Positions 1 through 5,022 of a stretch of 5,022 nt of DNA are shown in pieces. Position numbers and translations under genes: made by a program. The notes under the pieces are model-generated. The model did not search any database. It was not told where the DNA came from and saw only the letters and a list, made by a program, of their open reading frames with translations. The DNA is from Phycisphaerales bacterium (GTDB lineage Bacteria; Planctomycetota; Phycisphaerae; Phycisphaerales; SM1A02): the NCBI GenBank assembly GCA_029243925.1, contig JAQWRC010000117.1:1-5022 (forward strand), read 5' to 3'. Within the stretch, counting starts at the first letter, position 1; every line of letters starts with the position of its first letter.

Positions 1-739
1 GCTGGAGCATGCGCCACATACCTTCGACGTAGTCTCCGGCGAATCCCCAGTCGCGCTGCGCATCCAGATTGCCCAGATAGATCTTGTCCTGCAGGCCATG
101 CTTGATGCGGCCCACGGCTCGTGTGATCTTCCGTGTGACGAATGTTTCGCCACGGCGGGGTGATTCGTGATTGAACAGGATGCCGCTGCAGGCATACATG
201 TCGTAGGACTCGCGGTAGTTGATCGTCATCCAGTGGGCGCACACCTTGGCGCAACTGTAGGGCGAACGCGGGTAGAACGGGGTGCGTTCATTCTGCGGTA
301 CTTCCTGAACCTTGCCGAACATCTCCGATGACGAGGCCTGGTAGTAGCGGATCTGATAGCCACTGTGATCCTGGTATTCACGTACCGCTTCAAGCAGATT
401 CAATGCGCCCATCGCGACGGTTTCAGTGGTATAGACCGGGTTGTCGAAGCTCACGCGGACGTGGCTTTGGGCACCGAGGTTGTAGACCTCGGTTGGTTTA
501 CTGCTTCGAATGATTGCTGAGAGGGACGCCCCGTCGCTGAGATCGCCGTAATGCAGGAACAAGCGAGCGCCACGGTCATGAGGGTCCTGGTAGATATGGT
601 CGATGCGATCGGTATTGAAGCTGGCGGATCGACGAATGATCCCATGAACTTCATATCCCTTGTCAAGCAGCAGTTCCGTAAGGTAGCTGCCGTCCTGACC
701 TGTAATACCCGTTATGAGTGCCCGTTTCCCACTAGACAT
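1..739 (-). CDS. gmd: GDP-mannose 4,6-dehydratase, C-terminus cut off by the window edge
   Basis: This cytosolic extended short-chain dehydrogenase converts GDP-D-mannose to GDP-4-keto-6-deoxy-D-mannose, the branch point to GDP-L-fucose, GDP-rhamnose and GDP-perosamine. About 246 of the roughly 350-375 residues usual for the family are visible; the rest lies left of the window. The nucleotide-binding glycine motif [10 protein letters not shown] is at residues 11-20 and the [12 protein letters not shown] segment at 35-46. NLGAQSHV is at 87-94 and the active-site stretch QASSSEMFG at 134-142, giving Ser137 (Thr in E. coli) and Glu139. Tyr161 and Lys165 form the YxxxK pair in SPYSCAK. The family block [16 protein letters not shown] is at 190-205 and [16 protein letters not shown] at 223-238. 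The start is the ATG at 739-737, because the family normally begins a few residues before the glycine motif and a GGAG lies 11 bases upstream. The frame stays open further upstream, so a longer form cannot be excluded. It is divergent from the fcl-like gene that would use its product. Identity is secure. Confidence 0.97.
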   Translation of the reverse strand, partial: MSSGKRALITGITGQDGSYLTELLLDKGYEVHGIIRRSASFNTDRIDHIYQDPHDRGARLFLHYGDLSDGASLSAIIRSSKPTEVYNLGAQSHVRVSFDNPVYTTETVAMGALNLLEAVREYQDHSGYQIRYYQASSSEMFGKVQEVPQNERTPFYPRSPYSCAKVCAHWMTINYRESYDMYACSGILFNHESPRRGETFVTRKITRAVGRIKHGLQDKIYLGNLDAQRDWGFAGDYVEGMWRMLQ

Positions 740-750
740 GATCTGGCGTG

Positions 751-754
751 CTCC
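751..754 (-). promoter_or_regulatory. Shine-Dalgarno GGAG for gmd
   Basis: GGAG on the minus strand lies 11 bases before the ATG at 739. The spacing is slightly long but usable. It supports the short gmd start over the upstream in-frame ATGs, which have no such motif. Confidence 0.5.
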
Positions 755-767
755 ATATGTGTCGGCG

Positions 768-784
768 GTCCAGATCCTCTGGAC
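768..784. repeat. Perfect 7-base inverted repeat with a 3-base loop
   Basis: GTCCAGA, a TCC spacer, then TCTGGAC. The symmetry is exact over 7 bases per arm and ends about 29 bases upstream of the gmd start codon. No T-run follows on either strand, so it is not a standard intrinsic terminator. It could be an operator half-site pair or a leader hairpin in the gmd transcript. A repeat this short may also be chance. Confidence 0.35.
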
Positions 785-976
785 ACTGAGAGGTGTATCA
801 GGATAGCACTCGATCGGCATGAGGGCGGGAACAAGTGCAGTCGATTCTGTGCCGAGGCCGATGTCCACGGCATTCTCGGACTCACGACACGCTATCCATG
901 GATCCAGAGGTGAAAGTCCATGCGTAGGTTCAAGTGTGATCCGCCGAAGGCCGATTTCAACGCTATTGTCTGCCAT

Positions 977-982
977 AAGGAG
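977..982 (+). promoter_or_regulatory. Shine-Dalgarno AAGGAG for the fcl-like gene
   Basis: AAGGAG is a near-consensus ribosome binding site and ends 10 bases before the ATG at 993. It fixes the start of the fcl-like gene at 993 rather than at earlier in-frame ATGs such as 819. Those would add a poorly protein-like N-terminal stretch before the nucleotide-binding fold. Confidence 0.8.
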
Positions 983-992
983 CGTCATTGGC

Positions 993-1958
993 ATGCCAAC
1001 CAATCTGGAAGGACAACGAGTGGTGGTTACGGGTGGCGCGGGCTTCCTTGGCCGAAAGGTCTGTGCGCTGCTTGAATCTCGTGGGTGCAGTGAAGTTCTG
1101 GTCCCGCGGCGGGTGGACTACGACCTGACCACCGAGCCAGCCGTCGAGCGGCTGTACGCGGACTATCAGCCTGACATCGTGCTTCATCTGGCAGCCGAAG
1201 TCGGCGGCATTGGCGCGAACATGGACAATCCCGGGCGGTATTTCTACGCGAACATGGCCATGGCATTGCACCTGATTGAACATGCCCGCCGCAGTGGAAT
1301 CAAGAAGTTCGTACAGGTGGGCACGATTTGTGCCTACCCCAAGTTCTGCCCGGTTCCGTTCAATGAAGACGAACTCTGGAGCGGCTATCCCGAAGAAACC
1401 AATGCGCCCTACGGCATCGCCAAGAAAGCAGCGATGGTGATGCTTGATGCCTACCGTCGCCAGTACGGACTTGATGGCGCATACGTTCTGCCCGTCAATC
1501 TCTATGGGCCGTATGACAATTTTGATCTCCACACATCACATGTCATCCCGGCTTTGATCCGCAAATGTGTTGCAGCCAGAGATTCTGGCGACGCAAGCAT
1601 GGTCTGCTGGGGAACCGGATCCGTCAGCCGCGAGTTTCTGTATGTAGACGATGCTGCTGAGGGAATCGTGCTGGCGGCCGAGCGCCTTGATGAACCAGTG
1701 CCGGTCAATCTTGGAACAGGGATGGAAATCACGATCAAGGATCTTGTGGAGCTCATTGCAAAGCTCACGGGATTCACAGGCGCAATCGAATGGGATGCGT
1801 CGAAGCCCGATGGTCAGCCGCGACGCTGTTTGGATACCGAGCGGGCGAAGTCGATGATCGGCTTTGAAGCCGCGGTCGGATTCGAGGAAGGGCTCCACCG
1901 GACGATTGAGTGGTGGGAGCAGCATGGTTCAGGTGCCAGTGATGGGGGGTCGCCGTGA
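993..1958 (+). CDS. fcl: GDP-L-fucose synthase-type NAD(P)-dependent epimerase/reductase
   Basis: The predicted cytosolic enzyme of 321 residues is the usual length for this family. It would perform the 3,5-epimerisation and 4-reduction of GDP-4-keto-6-deoxymannose to GDP-L-fucose, the step after Gmd. The Rossmann motif GGAGFLG is at residues 14-20, and [17 protein letters not shown] at 67-83 is characteristic of the family. The active-site segment VGTICAYPK spans 109-117, with Tyr140 and Lys144 in the PYGIAKK motif. [22 protein letters not shown] lies at 166-187. From memory of the E. coli enzyme, its catalytic Ser107 aligns with Thr111 here. The epimerisation residues Cys109 and His179 align with Cys113 and His183, which are both present and argue for epimerase as well as reductase activity. 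The last 10-15 residues are Gly/Ser-rich. Its stop overlaps the next gene's start by 4 bases, implying one operon and coupled translation. A related 4-ketosugar reductase giving another 6-deoxyhexose is the main alternative. Confidence 0.85.
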   Translation: MPTNLEGQRVVVTGGAGFLGRKVCALLESRGCSEVLVPRRVDYDLTTEPAVERLYADYQPDIVLHLAAEVGGIGANMDNPGRYFYANMAMALHLIEHARRSGIKKFVQVGTICAYPKFCPVPFNEDELWSGYPEETNAPYGIAKKAAMVMLDAYRRQYGLDGAYVLPVNLYGPYDNFDLHTSHVIPALIRKCVAARDSGDASMVCWGTGSVSREFLYVDDAAEGIVLAAERLDEPVPVNLGTGMEITIKDLVELIAKLTGFTGAIEWDASKPDGQPRRCLDTERAKSMIGFEAAVGFEEGLHRTIEWWEQHGSGASDGGSP

Positions 1959-2980
1959 AGATCTGCGTCACCGGAGGTTCCGGCTTCATCGGCGACTGGT
2001 TCTGTCGAGCATACGCGGCTCGCGGAGACCAGGTCGTCATTCTCGATCTCGTGGAACCCAAGGCGGATCTTCCCCACGATCGTTACGTCTTCGGTGATGT
2101 ACGTGATCATGAAGCAGTACGCGATGCGATGCAGGGTTGCGACGCCGTACTTCATCTGGCCGCGGCGCATCATGATTTCGGAATCAGCGAGTCAACATAT
2201 TTCGCCGTCAATCAGCAGGGTACGCAGGTGCTCTGCGATGTGATGGATGAGTTGGATATCCGCAGCATCTGCTTCTATTCGACCGTCGCCGTCTACGGCA
2301 GCGCGCCGCCGCCGTTGGAAGAGACCACGACTCCACAGCCTCTTTCACCGTACGGGCGATCGAAGCTCGCCGGCGAACAGGTGCTGTCGACATGGGCGAA
2401 TCATGGATCGGATCGTCGCTGCCTCATCATTCGCCCGACGGTGACCTTCGGCCCGGGAAACTTTGCGAACATGTATTCGCTGATTCGGCAGATCGAGTCG
2501 GGGAAGTTCTTTCAAGCCGGCGCGGCAACGAACATCAAGAGCCTCTCGTATGTCGAGAACATCATGGCGGCTACGTTCTTCCTGTGGGAGCGCGATGACG
2601 CGTCATCGTTCGAGATCTACAACTGGGTTGAAAAGCCCGACATGACCAGCGCGGAGATCAGTGCGAGTGTGGCGCGCGCCTTGGGGCGGCCGGGCATTCG
2701 CAAGCTGCCCTTGTTCGCGGCACTGCTGATGGCCAAGCCCTTTGATCTCATGATCGCCATGACGGGCAGGAATATTCCTGTTTCGACTGCTCGTGTGAAG
2801 AAGCTCTTCGTGGAGCAGACGAAGTTCGAATCCGACAAGGCTCGCGACCATGGGTTTGCCCCATCGATTTCGCTTGATGACGCCATTTCGAGAATGGTTC
2901 GCTGGTATACGGACGGTGGGCGTGAAGAGCAGGCGACGTGGCATCAGCCGCCGCCGGAAACGGTGAAACGATCATCCTGA
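1955..2980 (+). CDS. Extended-SDR NAD-dependent sugar epimerase/dehydratase, substrate unknown
   Basis: A 341-residue member of the NAD-dependent epimerase/dehydratase superfamily, probably cytosolic and acting on a nucleotide sugar. The cofactor motif GGSGFIG is at residues 7-13, an acidic residue at the end of the second strand (ILDL, Asp31) suggests NAD preference, and LHLAAAHHD is at 66-74. The catalytic set is Ser109/Thr110 in FYSTVAVYG plus Tyr133 and Lys137 in [24 protein letters not shown] at 158-170 and the [10 protein letters not shown] stretch at 194-203 are typical of the superfamily's substrate-binding part. The C-terminal part has a hydrophobic stretch at about 251-270 and then the RVKKLF segment, as in many polysaccharide-locus epimerases. 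The start is GTG, 5 bases after a run of six G, and lies in the GTGA overlap with the fcl-like gene, so translation is probably coupled. The final residues overlap the convergent deacetylase gene by 9 bases. A 4-epimerase, dehydratase or ketoreductase would all fit; the motifs do not decide between them. Confidence 0.85.
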   Translation: MKICVTGGSGFIGDWFCRAYAARGDQVVILDLVEPKADLPHDRYVFGDVRDHEAVRDAMQGCDAVLHLAAAHHDFGISESTYFAVNQQGTQVLCDVMDELDIRSICFYSTVAVYGSAPPPLEETTTPQPLSPYGRSKLAGEQVLSTWANHGSDRRCLIIRPTVTFGPGNFANMYSLIRQIESGKFFQAGAATNIKSLSYVENIMAATFFLWERDDASSFEIYNWVEKPDMTSAEISASVARALGRPGIRKLPLFAALLMAKPFDLMIAMTGRNIPVSTARVKKLFVEQTKFESDKARDHGFAPSISLDDAISRMVRWYTDGGREEQATWHQPPPETVKRSS

Positions 2981-3838
2981 AGTGGCAGCAATGCTTCTGC
3001 GGAGCAGATCACTCATCGTTGTCCATTCAAAGTCACCCAACAATCGATTCCATCGTGCTTCACATCGGGCAAGGTTGACGCTGTGCCGGAATGCGTGGCT
3101 GCGCTTGAGTCCACGCACTCGAGGCTGCCCCGGGTCGATCTCCCAGGGATGAATGTAGAACACGTACGGAGACCCGCCCTGCAGTATTCGTGCGACACCT
3201 CGCCGAAACACGCTGTAGGGAAACATGCGGAAGTAGCCTCCGCCCCCCCAGGGCACTCCTCGCTTTCCCAACTGCAGGCATGAGACGCACACTTCATGAA
3301 ATCCCGGACGGATTTCCTTGATCGGCTCCGAGGCATTCATGCCCTCCAGCGTGCCATAGCGATCGTGGGCGACAGTGGGAAACGCTGAGGAATCGTAGGT
3401 GAATCCAAGCTCTTGAAGGATGTCGATGGCCCAGTCGGTAATCGAGAAACTCGGTGCTCGATACCCGACGACCTCTCTTCCCGTCTGCTGCTCGAGCAGT
3501 TCCTTGCACTGCTTGACATCGTCTCTGAATGCATCGGGCGACAATGAGTAGATCAGATCGTGATTCGTTCCGTGGCAGGCGATCTCATGTCCCGCATCGG
3601 CGATGCGCGATATCAACTCGGGGAATCGTTGAGCAACCCAACCCAGTATGAAGCAGGTGCTCGTGATGCCATGATGCGCGAGTAGTTCAAGCATCCGGTC
3701 GGTATTTCGTTCGACACGGGATTCGCGATCATCCCAGGTCGATGCATCCACGACGGATTTGAGATTCTCGACCTGAAACCAATCTTCGACGTCGATGGAC
3801 ATGGCGGCTGGAGGCTGCACTGTGGAGGAGGCGTTCAT
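2972..3838 (-). CDS. Polysaccharide deacetylase, PEP-CTERM/XrtA-locus type (NodB fold)
   Basis: This 288-residue protein belongs to the NodB-like carbohydrate esterase family 4 and would hydrolyse N-acetyl groups from amino sugars in a glycan. The opening MSIDVEDWFQVENL (residues 13-26), GYRAPSFSI at 125-133, GGGYFRMFPY at 199-208 and FYIHPWEIDPGQPR at 227-240 match my recollection of the subfamily tied to PEP-CTERM/exosortase exopolysaccharide loci. Catalytic and metal residues are visible: Asp16 in SIDVED, His89 and His93 in CHGTNH, Arg127 in RAPS and His230 in IHPWE. There is no signal peptide, which is usual for this subfamily, so where it acts is uncertain. I chose the ATG at 3838, just downstream of the previous gene's stop. 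A TTG at 3844 overlapping that stop as TTGA would add two residues, and an ATG at 3802 lies too close to the first motif and lacks a ribosome binding site. It is the last gene of the minus-strand cassette and overlaps the convergent SDR gene. Confidence 0.92.
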   Translation of the reverse strand: MNASSTVQPPAAMSIDVEDWFQVENLKSVVDASTWDDRESRVERNTDRMLELLAHHGITSTCFILGWVAQRFPELISRIADAGHEIACHGTNHDLIYSLSPDAFRDDVKQCKELLEQQTGREVVGYRAPSFSITDWAIDILQELGFTYDSSAFPTVAHDRYGTLEGMNASEPIKEIRPGFHEVCVSCLQLGKRGVPWGGGGYFRMFPYSVFRRGVARILQGGSPYVFYIHPWEIDPGQPRVRGLKRSHAFRHSVNLARCEARWNRLLGDFEWTTMSDLLRRSIAATSG

Positions 3839-3840
3839 GT

Positions 3841-4623
3841 TCAAAGCATCCGGTGTCCACGCCTGCGGAACGCGCGGACGTCTTCGGGCTGAGGGAAGGA
3901 ATGGTAGGCGGCTTCAGAGAGATCGAGTTCGCGTGGCGTGGTTGCGTTGTTTCGAAGTTGATCGAGCACTTCAAGCATGAGCCCCGCGCCGGCCGACTTG
4001 GTTCCGTTGATGACTCGATCAAGGCGATCATGTTCGTGGATTGGAAATTCGAGTGTCCCGAGAGTCCGCCCCATATCCAGTTGCTCAACCATTTCATGCA
4101 CGGTCACGGTGGCGCATGATTCGCCGGCGAGCAGTTGCCAGAACGTCGGCATCATGCCTCGGTAGGCGGGAAGGCGACCCGAATGGATGTTGATGCATCC
4201 CAGCCGGGGCAGGGCAAGCAGGGGCGCCTTGAAGATTTCCGGTGCTGCAACGGAGATGATGACGTCAGGATCCAACTGGCGTACTTGCTGCAGGTATGCC
4301 TCATCGTTGACGCTTGTTGTTTCCAGCACGGGAATGCCTGAAGCGCGAGCAAGCTTGCCGATGGATCGTCGGGTCAGTTTTGCAACCGCGAATCGTGCGC
4401 AGAGCCGGACGAAGTCGATTGGGCCGTAGAACCGAAACATGCGTCGGGCGGTTGCGTGCATTGGCTCATGAAACGCATTTGACACGGTGACGCCAACGAT
4501 GGTTAAGGAGTCCGGCAGGGCGGGAAAGAATGATTCGAAGAATCGAATGACGTACAGCGGATCGTCTTCGGTGATCACAAGTACGCGAAGTGGCTCGGGC
4601 TGCTTCGGGGCATCGCAGGTCAT
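3841..4623 (-). CDS. Small formyltransferase-family protein, probable sugar N-formyltransferase
   Basis: The 260-residue product carries the formyltransferase catalytic signature: Asn145 and His147 in CINIHSGRLPAYRGMMPTFW, and Asp183 in HEMVEQLDMGRTL. This is the Asn-His-Asp set used by methionyl-tRNA and sugar formyltransferases with N10-formyl-tetrahydrofolate. DPDVIISVAAPEIFKAPLL at 118-136 is the usual strand and helix before it. The N-terminal part (12-50) begins a Rossmann-like fold. It lacks the roughly 100-residue C-terminal domain of methionyl-tRNA formyltransferase, so housekeeping Fmt is unlikely. The C-terminal end has a YHSFPQPEDVRAFRRRG segment that recurs, as I recall, in polysaccharide-locus members. 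The start is the ATG at 4623, in an ATGA overlap with the glycosyltransferase stop and 10 bases after AAAGG. An ATG at 4668 would intrude 15 codons into that gene. The context suggests formylation of an amino sugar in the glycan, but the acceptor is unknown. Some members of this fold are hydrolases instead. Confidence 0.85.
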   Translation of the reverse strand: MTCDAPKQPEPLRVLVITEDDPLYVIRFFESFFPALPDSLTIVGVTVSNAFHEPMHATARRMFRFYGPIDFVRLCARFAVAKLTRRSIGKLARASGIPVLETTSVNDEAYLQQVRQLDPDVIISVAAPEIFKAPLLALPRLGCINIHSGRLPAYRGMMPTFWQLLAGESCATVTVHEMVEQLDMGRTLGTLEFPIHEHDRLDRVINGTKSAGAGLMLEVLDQLRNNATTPRELDLSEAAYHSFPQPEDVRAFRRRGHRML

Positions 4624-5022
4624 TGTGGCTGCGCCTTTCGCAGCACATCGGCATACTTCGCCGCACATCCCTGAAGCGTGTAGTCCTGCTCGAACAGTTG
4701 GCGTGCGGCGAGGCCGCGACGCTGGTGTTCATCCTGATGGGACATGATCTCACGGATGCAGGTGGCAAGGCCCTGGGCATCACCGAGTTCAATCCAGTAC
4801 CCACATTGATTCGATTCCACAATGGTTCGCAGCGTCGAGCGGGCTTCGGATATCGCGATGATGGGCTTTCCTACTGCAAGAGATGAGTAGAGTTTTGAGG
4901 GGAAACTGATCCCCTCGATGCCCTTTGCGATCGTGACCAGTGAGGCATCACACGCGTTCAGTGAGAGATTCAGTGTTTCAAAGGGTTGGTGTGGAAGCAG
5001 CAGTGTATTGGTGAGTGCGCGG
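4620..5022 (-). CDS. Family-4 glycosyltransferase, C-terminal part only
   Basis: The last 133 residues of a GT-B fold glycosyltransferase are visible; the N-terminal acceptor domain and start lie right of the window. The visible part is the donor-binding domain, with DASLVTIAKGIEGISF leading into PSKLYSSLAVGKPIIA at visible residues 41-56. This resembles the EGxSxPSKLY...GKP pattern of WcaI/WbuB-like GT4 enzymes that build exopolysaccharide and O-antigen repeat units. The second Glu of the common E-x7-E motif is not present in its standard place, as in that subgroup. A VESNQCGYWIELGD block follows at about 68-81, then a helical C-terminal tail with the DYTLQGCAAKYADVL segment typical of GT4 ends. 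It would transfer a nucleotide-activated sugar to a lipid-linked acceptor at the inner membrane face. The donor sugar cannot be told from this part. Its TGA overlaps the formyltransferase ATG, so it is upstream in the same operon. Confidence 0.9.
   Translation of the reverse strand, partial: RALTNTLLLPHQPFETLNLSLNACDASLVTIAKGIEGISFPSKLYSSLAVGKPIIAISEARSTLRTIVESNQCGYWIELGDAQGLATCIREIMSHQDEHQRRGLAARQLFEQDYTLQGCAAKYADVLRKAQPQ
4634..4638 (-). promoter_or_regulatory. Shine-Dalgarno AAAGG for the formyltransferase gene
   Basis: AAAGG on the minus strand lies 10 bases before the ATG at 4623, inside the end of the glycosyltransferase gene. With the ATGA overlap it supports translational coupling and the shorter start. 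Confidence 0.55.

Larger units (their letters stand above)
740..976 (-). other. Possible 79-codon N-terminal extension of gmd, unproven
   Basis: Reading upstream from the chosen gmd start, the same frame is stop-free for 79 codons to an ATG at 976-974. Two more in-frame ATGs lie at 988 and 994. The translation has an ordinary mixed composition, with stretches such as [12 protein letters not shown] and [16 protein letters not shown] that could be beta-strands, and it matches no family I know. There is no Shine-Dalgarno motif before any of the three upstream ATGs. Third-position GC looks lower than in the body of the neighbouring genes. It could be an untranslated leader that is open by chance, a real extension, or a fused remnant of another protein. 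I favour the leader. Confidence 0.2.
740..992. other. Divergent intergenic region between gmd and the fcl-like gene
   Basis: These 253 bases separate two divergent genes whose enzymes act in sequence, so promoters for both operons are expected here. I could not find a convincing -35/-10 pair on either strand. What can be seen is a GGAG before gmd, an AAGGAG before the fcl-like gene, a short hairpin-capable inverted repeat near the gmd start, and a 10-base palindrome at 894-903. The minus-strand frame continuous with gmd has no stop here, and the plus-strand frame of the fcl-like gene is also open from at least 819. Openness alone therefore does not prove coding. Confidence 0.6.

Noticed and set aside
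894..903. Ten-base perfect palindrome ATCCATGGAT in the divergent gap
   Set aside because: A 10-base palindrome with no spacing or partner site is expected fairly often by chance, and I found no conserved operator pattern around it.
551..913. 120-codon plus-strand open frame across the gmd start and the intergenic region
   Set aside because: More than half lies antisense to the conserved N-terminus of gmd, and its product matches nothing I know.
929..969. TTCAAG and TATTGT as a possible promoter for the fcl-like gene
   Set aside because: The spacing between the two hexamers is about 29 bases, far from the usual 16-19, and neither is close to consensus.
819..992. In-frame upstream extension of the fcl-like gene to an ATG at 819
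   Set aside because: The added residues do not resemble a protein domain, and AAGGAG lies 10 bases before the ATG at 993, which starts right before the nucleotide-binding fold.
963..1532. 189-codon minus-strand open frame opposite the fcl-like gene
   Set aside because: It is antisense to a gene with clear family motifs over its full length, its translation shows no recognisable domain, and it has no operon context. It is a shadow frame.
3853..4119. 88-codon plus-strand frame opposite the formyltransferase gene
   Set aside because: It is antisense to the catalytic region of the formyltransferase, with no ribosome binding site or domain evidence.
4624..4668. Longer formyltransferase start at the ATG at 4668
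   Set aside because: It would overlap the glycosyltransferase gene by about 49 bases and add a Cys/Ala-rich stretch outside the fold. The ATG at 4623 has the ATGA overlap and an AAAGG motif.
4466..4822. 118-codon minus-strand frame over the glycosyltransferase/formyltransferase junction
   Set aside because: It is a different frame of the same strand across two genes whose own frames carry clear family motifs. Its translation is Arg/Ser/Cys-rich, as shadow frames often are.

Overview
The window is a piece of a bacterial surface or extracellular polysaccharide locus. It is almost fully coding and moderately GC-rich by eye, with short Shine-Dalgarno motifs and 4-base start/stop overlaps. I see no RNA genes, CRISPR arrays, insertion sequences or clear terminators. 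The organism cannot be named from this window. The deacetylase is of the type found in PEP-CTERM/exosortase-linked exopolysaccharide loci, which points to a Gram-negative-type environmental bacterium, for example a proteobacterium or planctomycete (inference).

Layout from left to right: (1) positions 1-739, minus strand, the N-terminal two thirds of GDP-mannose 4,6-dehydratase (gmd), running off the left edge. (2) Positions 740-992, a divergent gap of about 250 bases with no assigned gene, although the gmd frame stays open through it. (3) Positions 993-1958, plus strand, a GDP-L-fucose synthase-type epimerase/reductase (fcl-like). (4) Positions 1955-2980, plus strand, a second extended-SDR sugar epimerase/dehydratase of unknown substrate, overlapping the previous gene by 4 bases. 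(5) Positions 2972-5022, minus strand, a tightly coupled cassette that reads right to left: the end of a family-4 glycosyltransferase, a small formyltransferase-fold protein, and a PEP-CTERM-type polysaccharide deacetylase. The plus and minus operons meet tail to tail and overlap by 9 bases.

How the genes fit together: Gmd makes GDP-4-keto-6-deoxy-D-mannose, and the fcl-like enzyme would epimerise and reduce it to GDP-L-fucose. The second SDR probably makes or modifies another nucleotide sugar. The glycosyltransferase adds a sugar to the repeat unit. The formyltransferase probably formylates an amino sugar, and the deacetylase removes acetyl groups from amino sugars in the glycan. The sugars made by the second SDR and used by the formyltransferase and deacetylase are inferred from families and context only.
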